From Galbitalea sp. SE-J8 (lineage in GTDB: Bacteria; Actinomycetota; Actinomycetes; Actinomycetales; Microbacteriaceae), in the NCBI RefSeq assembly GCF_030345695.1, contig NZ_JAUASV010000008.1, forward strand, positions 1 through 64,000: a stretch of DNA of 64,000 nucleotides. Reading direction: 5' to 3'. Position 1 is the stretch's first letter. The number at the start of each line of letters is the position of its first letter. The notes under the pieces are model-generated. The model saw only the letters and a program-made list of their open reading frames with translations, searched no databases and was not told the DNA's origin. The translations under genes and the position numbers were made by a program. Shown one piece after another: positions 1-8,614 of the stretch.

Positions 1-548
1 ATCTCGTGCGGCTCGCACGCAACGCCGACCGCGGCGAGCTGTTCCCCACACGCCGAGCCGCGGTGACCGTGCACGTGCGAGCCCGCGACCTACGCGACGG
101 CACCGGCTTCGCGTGGATCGAGGACACCACGGCGTCCGTGTCGACCGTGACCGCTGAACGCATCGCGTGCACCGACGGTTCCGTGGCCGTACGGTTCGAC
201 ACGAGCGGGCAACCCATCGACCTCGGCACCGAGCAGCGCACATTCACCCCCGCCCAACGCCGCGCTCTCGCGGCCCGCGACGGCGGATGCATCATCGAGG
301 GATGCACCGCCCCGCCCGCGATGTGCGAAGCACACCACACCAACGAACACAAACTCGACAACGGACGAACCGACATCGCCGACGGGGTCCTGCTGTGCCG
401 GTTCCACCACCAGTGGACACACGCCAACCACTACCGGACACAACGACGACACACCAGCACCTACGAACTCGTCGCCCGCGACCCCCACACAACACCCCCA
501 CCCATCACCCTGCGATCACAGAACCCGATCACACACCACACCCCCTAA
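1..548 (+). CDS. HNH endonuclease, C-terminal part (DUF222/HNH type)
   Basis: The reading frame is open from the window edge (codons start at position 3) to the TAA at 546-548, so the 5' end lies outside the window; the GTG at position 6 is probably internal. The visible part holds an HNH nuclease module: two cysteines in CIIEGC, then EAHH with the likely metal-binding histidines, an asparagine-rich middle, and a final LCRFHHQWTH motif. In actinobacteria this module usually sits at the C terminus of DUF222 proteins of about 400-500 residues, often multi-copy and of unknown biological role. The tail after the HNH motif is Thr/Pro/His rich and probably unstructured. Family call is firm; function beyond probable DNA cleavage is inference. 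Confidence 0.85.
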   Translation, partial: LVRLARNADRGELFPTRRAAVTVHVRARDLRDGTGFAWIEDTTASVSTVTAERIACTDGSVAVRFDTSGQPIDLGTEQRTFTPAQRRALAARDGGCIIEGCTAPPAMCEAHHTNEHKLDNGRTDIADGVLLCRFHHQWTHANHYRTQRRHTSTYELVARDPHTTPPPITLRSQNPITHHTP

Positions 549-570
549 CCACCACAACGTCTACCCCTAC

Positions 571-645
571 TTCGTGTGCTCCGGCTTCGTGTGCTCCGGC
601 TTCGTGTGCTCCGGCTTCGTGTGCTCGGGCTTCGTGTGCTCGGGC
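571..645 (+). repeat. 15-bp tandem repeat, five copies
   Basis: Five consecutive copies of TTCGTGTGCTCCGGC; the last two carry a CC-to-CG change (TTCGTGTGCTCGGGC). Because the unit is 15 bp it keeps one frame open and would encode repeated Cys-Ser-Gly-Phe-Val. The array joins directly onto the recombinase remnant, whose own sequence begins with a CSGRHS motif, so the array may have grown by slippage from that motif. Confidence 0.95.
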
Positions 646-918
646 CGGCACTCCACGCGCACCGACTGCACCCGGCGGGCCATCCTCATCGAGTATGTCG
701 AGCACCTGATCGAGGACAATTACCAGCGCGTGCCGATCGCGCCGGCCCGCCGCGAGGCGCTGTCCGGGATGCTGCACCACGAGTTCGACCGGCTCATGTC
801 CGCCGAGGCCGACGAGCTCGCCCAGCTCACCGCCAACCGCGACCGGCTGGAGCACGAGCAGGACCGGCTCATGCAGGCCCACGCGGACGCCGACAAGGCC
901 CGAACCCCCGGCCATTGA
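643..918 (+). pseudogene. Serine recombinase C-terminal remnant
   Basis: About 90 residues ending at the TGA at 916-918 resemble the tail of large serine recombinases: RHSTRTDCTRR, then a segment like VEHLIEDNYQRV, then a heptad-rich helix (ELAQLTANRDRLEHEQDRL) that looks like the coiled coil found there. The catalytic N-terminal resolvase domain, the recombinase domain and the upstream half of the zinc ribbon are missing; in their place is the 15-bp array. A GTG at 574 would give a 114-residue product, but it would have no catalytic residues. I read it as the scar of an old integrative element beside the tRNA-Leu gene. Recognition is by motif memory, so moderately sure. Confidence 0.65.
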
Positions 919-953
919 CTCTGTGGGCCAAGGTTCGAGCCTTGTGGGTTGGG

Positions 954-1026
954 TGCCCCCGCAGGGATTCGAACCCTGACTGAAGCGATTTTAAGTCGCC
1001 TGCCTCTGCCGTTGGGCTACGGGGGC
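954..1026 (-). tRNA. tRNA-Leu (anticodon UAA), class I length
   Basis: The reverse strand folds into a cloverleaf: acceptor stem GCCCCCG pairing with CGGGGGC (discriminator A at 954), a three-pair D-stem, anticodon stem GGCGA/TCGCT with loop CTTAAAA (anticodon TAA), and T-arm CAGGG-TTCGAAT-CCCTG. The variable region is only five nucleotides, giving 73 nt, unlike the usual class II tRNA-Leu with a long variable arm. CCA is not encoded. Confidence 0.9.
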
Positions 1027-1050
1027 CCGGCGCTCAGTCTTCCATCCGCG

Positions 1051-1110
1051 CCCCGCGTCCCCGCGCAGCCGGCCATCCCCTCCCCGCGTCCCCGCGCAGC
1101 CGGGCCATCC
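1051..1110. repeat. 31-bp direct repeat in intergenic region
   Basis: Between the tRNA and the deaminase gene (1027-1242) two near-identical copies of a roughly 31-bp unit beginning CCCCGCGTCCCCGCGCAGCC lie head to tail, followed by a more degenerate third. Nothing else is evident there except the deaminase upstream region with a GAGAG ribosome-binding site before 1243. Confidence 0.7.
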
Positions 1111-1242
1111 GCGCGACGCAGCCAGCCATCCTCGCGACGAGAACGTCGCGAGGGCGGCGGTCGCGTCATCCGTCGGCGTTAACAGTCGGAAACGCGGGCG
1201 CGGCACAATCGCTGCACCGGACCACCGAACGAGAGCACCGCC

Positions 1243-2274
1243 ATGCCCGACATCTCCCCCGCCTCCCCCGCCTCTCCCGCGTTCCTTGCCGGCCTACCCA
1301 AGGCGGAGCTGCACCTGCACCTCGAGGGAACGCTCGAGCCCGACCTCAAGCTCGCGCTCGCGCAGCGCAACGGCATCGACATCGGACAGTCGACGGTCGA
1401 GGAGGTGCAGGCGACGTACGTGTTCGACTCGCTCGCGACCTTCCTCGCGGTGTACTACCCGGCGATGAACGTGCTGCAGTCCGAGCAGGACTTCTACGAC
1501 CTCGCGACCGCGTACTTCCGCCGCGCGGCCGCCGACGGAGTCGTGCACGTGGAGGCGTTCTTCGACCCGCAGGCGCACACGTCGCGCGGCGTGCCGATCG
1601 AGAACGTGATCCTGGGCTACTCACGGGCCGCAACGGATGCCGCCGCTCTAGGCGTGGACGCGCAGCTCATCCTGTGCTTCCTTCGCGACTTCAGCGCGGA
1701 GAGCGCCGCCGAGACGCTCGCCGCGGCCCTGCCGTACCGGGAGCACTTCGTCGGCGTCGGCCTCGACTCCGACGAGCGCGGCAACCCGCCGTCGAAGTTC
1801 GCCGAGGTGTTCGCGACGGCACGGGCGAACGGGCTCAAGCTCACCATGCACTGCGACATCGACCAGGTCGGGTCGATCGACAACATCCGTTCAGTGCTGC
1901 ACGACATCGACGTGGAGCGGATCGACCACGGCACCAACATCGTCGAGGACCCCGAGCTCGTGGCCGAGGCGGTCGCGCGCGGCATCGGCTTCACGACGTG
2001 CCCGGTCTCGAACTCGTTCGTCACCGACGACATGAAGGCCGACGAGATCGTGCAGCTGCTGCGCGCGGGGGCATTCGTCTGCGTCAACTCCGACGATCCG
2101 GCCTACTTCGGCGCCTACGTCGCCGCCAACTACGCCGCGCTCGTCGAGAAGGCCGGGCTCACTGTCGACGACGTCGCCCGGCTCGCGAAGAACTCGTTCG
2201 ACGCCTCGTGGCTCCCGGAGGAGAAGAAGGCAGAGTACAAGGCCGCGGTCGACGCCTACATCGCCGCGGCCTGA
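1243..2274 (+). CDS. Adenosine/adenine deaminase family protein
   Basis: 343-residue metal-dependent amidohydrolase of the adenosine deaminase family, expected to deaminate a purine (adenosine to inosine, or adenine to hypoxanthine) in the cytoplasm for salvage. Zinc ligands are visible: HLHLEG (H24, H26), H203 in TMHCD, H229 in DHGTNIVED, and D284 in SDDPAYFG. The usual HAGE motif carrying the catalytic glutamate is replaced by MHCDIDQ, which marks a divergent subgroup, so the exact substrate is open. The NSDDPAYFG motif is closer to adenine-deaminase-type members than to classic ADA, in my recollection. The ATG at 1243 has GAGAG about 10 nt upstream. The gene is convergent with ndh. Confidence 0.85.
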   Translation: MPDISPASPASPAFLAGLPKAELHLHLEGTLEPDLKLALAQRNGIDIGQSTVEEVQATYVFDSLATFLAVYYPAMNVLQSEQDFYDLATAYFRRAAADGVVHVEAFFDPQAHTSRGVPIENVILGYSRAATDAAALGVDAQLILCFLRDFSAESAAETLAAALPYREHFVGVGLDSDERGNPPSKFAEVFATARANGLKLTMHCDIDQVGSIDNIRSVLHDIDVERIDHGTNIVEDPELVAEAVARGIGFTTCPVSNSFVTDDMKADEIVQLLRAGAFVCVNSDDPAYFGAYVAANYAALVEKAGLTVDDVARLAKNSFDASWLPEEKKAEYKAAVDAYIAAA

Positions 2275-2349
2275 CCCGCCCGGGCGTTCAGTTGCGTCGG
2301 ACGACGAACATCACCGCCCCCGGGCCGAACCACGCCCGGCCGGACCGGG

Positions 2350-3681
2350 TCAGGCCTTCGGCTTCGGGCGTGAGGCGTACTGCTCGAACGACGCGCGCGG
2401 GGTGAGCACGGCCTCCATCGAGGTGATGTCGCGGCCCCAGAAGAAGTTCACGATCCAGCCGGTGATGACGCGGGCCTTGCGCTCCCAGGTCGGCATCGCC
2501 AGACCGTGGTAGCCGCGGTGCGCGAGCCAGGCGAAGAAGCCCGTGAAGCCGAGCTTGCCCTTCTGGAAGGCGCCCTTGTACAGGCCGAGACCGGCGACGG
2601 CGCCCGCGGGCTTGTGGAAGTAGTCCTTCGGCTCCTCGCCGCGCAGCGTCGCGATGAGGTTCTTCGAGAGACGCTTGCCCTGGCGGACGGCGTGCTGCGC
2701 GTTCGGCACGCAGAAGCCGCCGACGCCGAAGCCCGAGAGGTCGGGCACGGCGCTCACGTCGCCCGCGCCCCAGGCGTCGGGAACGACATTGCCGTCGGCA
2801 TCCTTGACGCGCAGGTCGGCCTGCACGGTGAGGCGCCCGCGCTCCTCGGTGGGCAGGTCGGTGTTGCGCAGCATCGGCGAGGCCATGACGCCCGCCGTCC
2901 AGATGATGAGGTCGGACTCGAACGTCTCGCCCGTCGAGAGCTCGATCTTGCCGTCAGCGGCCGACACGAGCTGCGTCTCGAGGTGGATCGGCGCGCCGCG
3001 CTCGGCGTACTGCGCGACGACCTTCTGCGCGGTCTTCAGCGACACCTCGGGCATGATGCGGCCCATCGCCTCGATGAGGTGGAACTTCACCTCGTCGAAG
3101 TCGATCTGCGAGTACTTCGAGACGAGGTGCGACGCGAACGAGCGCAGCTCGCCGTAGATCTCGATGCCCGCGAAGCCGCCGCCGACCACGACGAACGTGA
3201 GCAGACGCTCGCGCAGCGGGTCGCCCTTCGGCAGGGTCGCCGCCTCGTCGAAGTTGGTGAGCATCGTGTCGCGGACGTAGATCGCTTCCTCGACGTTCTT
3301 CATGCCGATCGCCTCGTCCGCGACGCCCGGGATCGGGAACGTGCGCGAGACGCTGCCGGCGGTGACGACGATGATGTCGTAGGAGATGTCCCACGGCTCG
3401 CCCACGACCGGGGTGACCGTCGCGACCTTCGCCGCGTGGTCGATCTTCGTGACCGCGGCGGTGATGATCTCGGTCTTCGTCAGGTGCTCGCGCAGCGGCA
3501 CGAGGGCGTGGCGCGGGTCGATGGAGCCGGCGGCGATCTCGGGCAGGAACGGCTGGTACGTCATGTAGGGGCGCGGGTCGACGACGGTGACCTCTGCCTC
3601 CCCCTTGCCCAGCTGCTTCTCGAGCTTCCAGGCGGTGTAGAACCCGGCGTAGCCACCACCGACGATCAGGATCTTGGGCAC
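2350..3681 (-). CDS. ndh: Type II NADH dehydrogenase (NDH-2)
   Basis: 443-residue FAD flavoprotein of the NDH-2 family: a single-subunit, non-proton-pumping enzyme on the inner face of the membrane that passes electrons from NADH to menaquinone. The FAD-binding GGGYAG loop lies at residues 8-13, a second dinucleotide fold (VVVGGGFAGIE) near residue 165 binds NADH, and GAGDVSAVPDLSG lies in the C-terminal FAD contact region. The C terminus (after residue 360) is amphipathic and aromatic-rich, as expected for membrane attachment. I chose the GTG at 3681 because GAGGAG lies about 8 nt upstream and the protein then begins directly at the Rossmann strand; an upstream ATG at 3774 would add an Ala-rich stretch. 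Confidence 0.93.
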   Translation of the reverse strand: MPKILIVGGGYAGFYTAWKLEKQLGKGEAEVTVVDPRPYMTYQPFLPEIAAGSIDPRHALVPLREHLTKTEIITAAVTKIDHAAKVATVTPVVGEPWDISYDIIVVTAGSVSRTFPIPGVADEAIGMKNVEEAIYVRDTMLTNFDEAATLPKGDPLRERLLTFVVVGGGFAGIEIYGELRSFASHLVSKYSQIDFDEVKFHLIEAMGRIMPEVSLKTAQKVVAQYAERGAPIHLETQLVSAADGKIELSTGETFESDLIIWTAGVMASPMLRNTDLPTEERGRLTVQADLRVKDADGNVVPDAWGAGDVSAVPDLSGFGVGGFCVPNAQHAVRQGKRLSKNLIATLRGEEPKDYFHKPAGAVAGLGLYKGAFQKGKLGFTGFFAWLAHRGYHGLAMPTWERKARVITGWIVNFFWGRDITSMEAVLTPRASFEQYASRPKPKA

Positions 3682-3832
3682 GTGTTCGTTGTCTCCTCGT
3701 ATGGGGACGGAAGCGGATGCGGCGGCAGCCGCATCACGCCGTCGTCCGAAAACCAGGTACGAATCTACCCCCAACGGCGACGCGCCCCGACCAGCACCGG
3801 CCCTGGGCGCCGGGCGCGGTCCGGCAGGACGA

Positions 3833-4327
3833 TCAGACGCAGGCGCAGACCGCCGGGCTCCAGTCGGCGCGCTCCAGCGCCCGGTCGCCGATCGGGTTGA
3901 CGCCGGGTCCGGCGGCGAGGCTGTGCGCGGCGAGCGCGTGCAGGCACTTCACGCGCGCGGGCATGCCGCCCGCCGAGACGCCCGCGAGCTCGTCGACGAC
4001 CTCGATCGAGTCGCGATCGGCGATGTACTGCTCGTGAGCCGCGACGTAGGCCGCGGCGATCCCGCCCTCGAGCTCGGTCGCGAGCTCGGCCATCACACCG
4101 GTCGCCTCGAGCGTCGACAGGGCGGCCGTCGCCGCCGGATGCGACAGGTAGTACAGCGTCGGGAACGGCGAGCCGTCGGGCAGGCGCGGGCTCGTCGCCA
4201 CGACCGTCGGCCGGCCGCACACGCAGCGCGCCGCGATGCCGAGCACGCCGCGCGCCGGGCGACCCAGCTGGCGCGACACGGTCGCGATGTCGTCCGCGGT
4301 GGGCGGATCGAACGGGGGACGCGTCAC
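3833..4327 (-). CDS. DUF501 domain protein
   Basis: 164-residue protein of the DUF501 family, which in actinobacteria is found beside the FtsB-like gene and eno, as here. Visible conserved elements are a Cys pair (CVCGRP near residue 35), PTLYYLSHP, a DSIEVVDELAGVSAGGMPARVKCLH block and a C-terminal CACV. No biochemical function is established. It starts with GTG at 4327, overlapping the stop of the FtsB-like gene by four bases (GTGA), so the two are translationally coupled. The cysteines suggest a metal site or disulfide, which is inference only. Confidence 0.88.
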   Translation of the reverse strand: MTRPPFDPPTADDIATVSRQLGRPARGVLGIAARCVCGRPTVVATSPRLPDGSPFPTLYYLSHPAATAALSTLEATGVMAELATELEGGIAAAYVAAHEQYIADRDSIEVVDELAGVSAGGMPARVKCLHALAAHSLAAGPGVNPIGDRALERADWSPAVCACV

Positions 4328-4890
4328 CGCTGCTTCCCGAGCTCGCCGGGCGGGGCATCCGTCGTTCCCGCGGTCGCGAGCGACGAGAGCACGGATGCCA
4401 TCCAGTCGACCCGCGTGGACTGGATCTCGTCGCTGATCGGGGCGCCCGCGTCGGTGGTCGGCGACCCGGTGCCGTCGCCGGGATCGAGCAGCAGGTAGAC
4501 CTTCTCGCCCGGGTAGGCGTAGTAGATGCGCGACCGCGCCTGCGCCTCGATGTAGGCGGGGTCGTCCCATCGCGCGATCTGGTCGTCCAGCTCGTCCAGG
4601 GCGTCCTTCCCGGCGGCGACGTCGTGCTCGAGCGCGGCGATCTGCTGCCGCTGCGCCACGAGGGTGCGGAGCCCCGGCGCGAGCACGACGATCGACAGCA
4701 CGATGAGCGCGAGCACCGTGAACGCGAGGCCGGACACCCGGATGTGGCGCAGCCAGTGCTCGGGAGCGGTCTCGGCGTCCGTCATCGCCACGGGCGCACG
4801 GGTCGCTCCGCGGGCGCCGGGCGCACGCGACGGCCGGGACGCCGCGACCCGGCGAGAGCCCCGCGTCGGGGTGCTCTGCCGGGTCGCCAT
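4324..4890 (-). CDS. FtsB/DivIC-like septum formation initiator
   Basis: 188-residue bitopic membrane protein. A basic, Arg-rich cytoplasmic tail (residues 1-50) is followed by one transmembrane helix (about 53-73, LAFTVLALIVLSIVVLAPG) and a coiled coil (QRQQIAALEHDVAAGKDALDELDDQIARW), then the family hallmark YIEAQARSRIYYAYPGEKVYLL. FtsB/DivIC proteins join FtsL and FtsQ at the division septum. The C-terminal tail is Ser/Thr/Asp rich. It sits downstream of eno on the same strand (31 nt gap) and overlaps DUF501, the typical actinobacterial order eno, divIC, DUF501. Confidence 0.9.
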   Translation of the reverse strand: MATRQSTPTRGSRRVAASRPSRAPGARGATRAPVAMTDAETAPEHWLRHIRVSGLAFTVLALIVLSIVVLAPGLRTLVAQRQQIAALEHDVAAGKDALDELDDQIARWDDPAYIEAQARSRIYYAYPGEKVYLLLDPGDGTGSPTTDAGAPISDEIQSTRVDWMASVLSSLATAGTTDAPPGELGKQR

Positions 4891-4920
4891 GCGTGCCAGG
4901 GTAGGCGGGTCGCGCCGGGA

Positions 4921-6294
<1,374 letters not shown>

Positions 6295-6777
6295 TCAGCG
6301 CGCGAGGTCGACGCTCAGGCTCGCCTCGACGAAGCGCTCCAGCAGGCGCGCGAAGTCGGCGAGCTCCCGCTCGTCCCAGCCCTCGAACACGCGCGCGTAG
6401 TCCAGCCGGATGTCCGCGCGGGCCGCGTCGACCGCCGCACGCGCGGCGGGCGTCGCCGTGATGAGCGACGCCCGTCCGTCGGCGGGGTCCGGGGCGGTCT
6501 CGACGAGACCGAGCTCCTTGAGCTGGGTGACCTGCCGGCTGATGGCGCCCTTGTCGATGCCGAGCTGCGCGCAGAGGTCGGCGGCGCGGGTGCCCGCATC
6601 CTGACCGAGCACGACGCGCAGCAGGCCGAAGCCCACGGGCTGCAGCTCGGGATGCACGCGGTGCGACATCCGCGTGATCGCGTGCTTGGCCGCGTTGTGG
6701 AGGGCGGCGATCTGCTGCCCGACCTCCTGCTCGAGGGCGGTGCGGCTCGCGGACTCGGGCGCGACGGTCTCGGTCAC
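6295..6777 (-). CDS. MarR family transcriptional regulator
   Basis: About 160 residues with the MarR winged helix: LCAQLGIDKGAISRQVTQLKELGLVETAPDPADGR is recognition helix plus wing, flanked by dimerisation helices. It follows the MFS exporter gene on the same strand by 19 nt, so the two are one transcript. MarR proteins normally repress their own operon until they bind a lipophilic ligand; twin palindromes in the promoter of the exporter gene fit this. Start is GTG at 6777 with a purine-rich stretch before it; a GTG at 6786 is an alternative. Confidence 0.88.
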   Translation of the reverse strand: MTETVAPESASRTALEQEVGQQIAALHNAAKHAITRMSHRVHPELQPVGFGLLRVVLGQDAGTRAADLCAQLGIDKGAISRQVTQLKELGLVETAPDPADGRASLITATPAARAAVDAARADIRLDYARVFEGWDERELADFARLLERFVEASLSVDLAR

Positions 6778-6796
6778 GGCTCTCACCCTAGAGGCG

Positions 6797-8530
6797 TCAG
6801 GACCGCGGTGCCCGGTCGGCATCCGCGGCTCCGACGAGCCGCTCGTGGTCGGGCGTCCCGGCGATCTCGTCCGCTGCGACCTCGACAGTGTCGACGGCGC
6901 CGGCCTCGACCGCCGTGAGGACGGGCGCGTCGTGCCCCTTCTCGCCCATCTGCTCGATGCCCGTGCGGGTGCCCAGCTCCGCGCGCGGCAGGAAGACCAC
7001 CGCGAGCAGCGTGATGACGGCGAGCGGCACGGCGATGAGGAACACCTCGGCGACGCCGTGACCGTACGCATCCTCGATGATCGTGCGGGCGAAGCCGGTG
7101 AGCGACCCGACCTCGGGTATCTGACCGCTCGTGCCGAGCTGCTTGATCGCCGACGCCTGGTCGGTCGGCGACGCGTGGGTGATGCCGTCGGTGATGTAGT
7201 TGGCCACCCGGGTGCCGAGGATCGCGCCGAGCACGGAGACGCCGATGGTGCCGCCGAGGCTGCGGAAGAACGCGACCGATGCCGACGCGGCACCGATCTG
7301 CCGCACGTCGACCGAGTTCTGCACGACGAGCACGAGGTTCTGCATGAGCATGCCGAGCCCCGCGCCCATGACGGCCATGAAGACGAACAGCTCCCAGTAG
7401 GGCGTCGTGTAGTCGATGGTCGCGAGCAGGACGAGGCCGGCGATGAGGAGGACCGCGCCGAGGATCATCCAGCGCTTCCACCTGCCGGTGCGGCTGATGA
7501 CGTTGCCGATGACCGACGACGAGAGCAGCAGGCCGAGGATCATCGGCAGGGTCGCGAGACCGGCGACGGTCGGCGTGAGACCGCGGCTCAGCTGCATGTA
7601 CTGCGCGAGGAACACCGACGTGCCGAAGATCGCCACGCCGACGGCGAGGCTGCCCACGACGACGAGCGCGAACGTGCGGTTCGCGAACAGGCGCACGGGG
7701 ATGATCGGCTCGGCGACGCGAAGCTCGACGAGGACGGCCGCGACGAGCAGCACGAGCGCGCCGCCGAGCATCGTGAACGACGTCGCGGAGGCGAAGGCGA
7801 AGTGTCCGGTCGTGACGGGGTTGTCGCCGAAGACCACGAGCGTGATCCAGATGAGCAGCGTCGACACGCCCGCGGCGATGAGCACGAGGCCGAGGTAGTC
7901 GATGCGCACCTTCGTGGCCGGGCGCTTCGGGAGGTGCAGGGTGCGCTGGATGAGGATGAGCGCGACGACCGCGAACGGGATCGCGACGTAGAAGTTCCAG
8001 CGCCATCCGATGCCGTCGGTGATGAGGCCTCCGATGAGCGGGCCGCCCGCCATGCCGACCGCCATCACGGCGCCCATGAATCCCATGTACCGGCCGCGTT
8101 CGCGCGGGCTGATGATGTCGGACAGGATCACCTGCACGAGCGCCGTGAGGCCGCCCGCGCCGAGGCCCTGGACGACGCGGAACACGATGAGCGCGCCGGT
8201 GTCCTGCGAGAGACCCGCGAGCGCGGAGCCGATGACGAACAGCACGAGCGCGAGCTGCACGAGCAGCTTGCGGTTGAACAGGTCGGAGAACTTGCCCCAG
8301 ATCGGCGTCGAGACGGTGGTCGCGAGCAGGGTCGCCGTGACGACCCAGGTGTAGCTCGCCTGGTCGCCGTGCAGGTCGGCGATGATGCGCGGCAGCGAGG
8401 TCGAGACGACCGTGCCGGCGAGGATCGCGACGAACATGCCCATGAGCAGGCCGGAGAGCGCCTCGAGCACCTGGCGGTGCGTCATGGGCGCGGCGTCCGT
8501 CGTGGGGACGGATGCGGTGGTTGTGGACAC
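6797..8530 (-). CDS. MFS drug exporter, DHA2 (EmrB/QacA) type
   Basis: 577-residue proton-coupled efflux protein with about 14 transmembrane helices, the size and layout of the DHA2 family. Motif A appears as GKFSDLFNRK after TM2, and motif C-like glycine/proline residues as GPLIGGLITDGIGWRWNFYV in TM5. The C-terminal tail of about 60 residues is charged and cytoplasmic. The GTG at 8530 has GAAGGG 7 nt upstream; an ATG further up would lie inside the promoter. It is transcribed from a near-perfect sigma-70 promoter with two operator-like palindromes and is followed by a MarR gene, so it is probably an inducible multidrug or antibiotic exporter. Substrate unknown. Confidence 0.92.
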   Translation of the reverse strand: MSTTTASVPTTDAAPMTHRQVLEALSGLLMGMFVAILAGTVVSTSLPRIIADLHGDQASYTWVVTATLLATTVSTPIWGKFSDLFNRKLLVQLALVLFVIGSALAGLSQDTGALIVFRVVQGLGAGGLTALVQVILSDIISPRERGRYMGFMGAVMAVGMAGGPLIGGLITDGIGWRWNFYVAIPFAVVALILIQRTLHLPKRPATKVRIDYLGLVLIAAGVSTLLIWITLVVFGDNPVTTGHFAFASATSFTMLGGALVLLVAAVLVELRVAEPIIPVRLFANRTFALVVVGSLAVGVAIFGTSVFLAQYMQLSRGLTPTVAGLATLPMILGLLLSSSVIGNVISRTGRWKRWMILGAVLLIAGLVLLATIDYTTPYWELFVFMAVMGAGLGMLMQNLVLVVQNSVDVRQIGAASASVAFFRSLGGTIGVSVLGAILGTRVANYITDGITHASPTDQASAIKQLGTSGQIPEVGSLTGFARTIIEDAYGHGVAEVFLIAVPLAVITLLAVVFLPRAELGTRTGIEQMGEKGHDAPVLTAVEAGAVDTVEVAADEIAGTPDHERLVGAADADRAPRS

Positions 8531-8556
8531 GCGAAACCCTTCGGTCTGGCCTGAAA

Positions 8557-8600
8557 GTTGATGCGCGTCAACTATACGCAGAACGTTGCACTCTGTCAAC
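8557..8600 (-). promoter_or_regulatory. Promoter and twin operators of the MFS-MarR operon
   Basis: On the minus strand TTGACA (8599-8594), a 17-bp spacer and TATAGT (8576-8571) form a consensus promoter 41 nt before the exporter start. Two inverted repeats of the form GTTG-N8-CAAC overlap it: GTTGCACTCTGTCAAC (8585-8600) on the -35 and GTTGATGCGCGTCAAC (8557-8572) at the -10 and start site. Their centres are 28 bp apart. This is a classical layout for repression by the MarR protein encoded downstream. Confidence 0.8.
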
Positions 8601-8614
8601 CATCGCCGACCGGG

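Noticed and set aside
925-950. T-arm-like hairpin CAAGG-TTCGAG-CCTTG as a second tRNA fragment or attachment site
   Set aside because: The loop has six bases, no acceptor or anticodon arms surround it, and it does not match the neighbouring tRNA.
2506-3900. Long plus-strand open frame antisense to ndh
   Set aside because: Its translation is Arg/Ala/Asp-rich without any fold, and the minus strand has clear FAD- and NADH-binding motifs; it is a GC-driven shadow frame.
6674-8554. 626-codon plus-strand frame over the MFS exporter
   Set aside because: Asp/Glu/Arg/His-rich shadow with no domain; exporter helices and motifs lie on the other strand.
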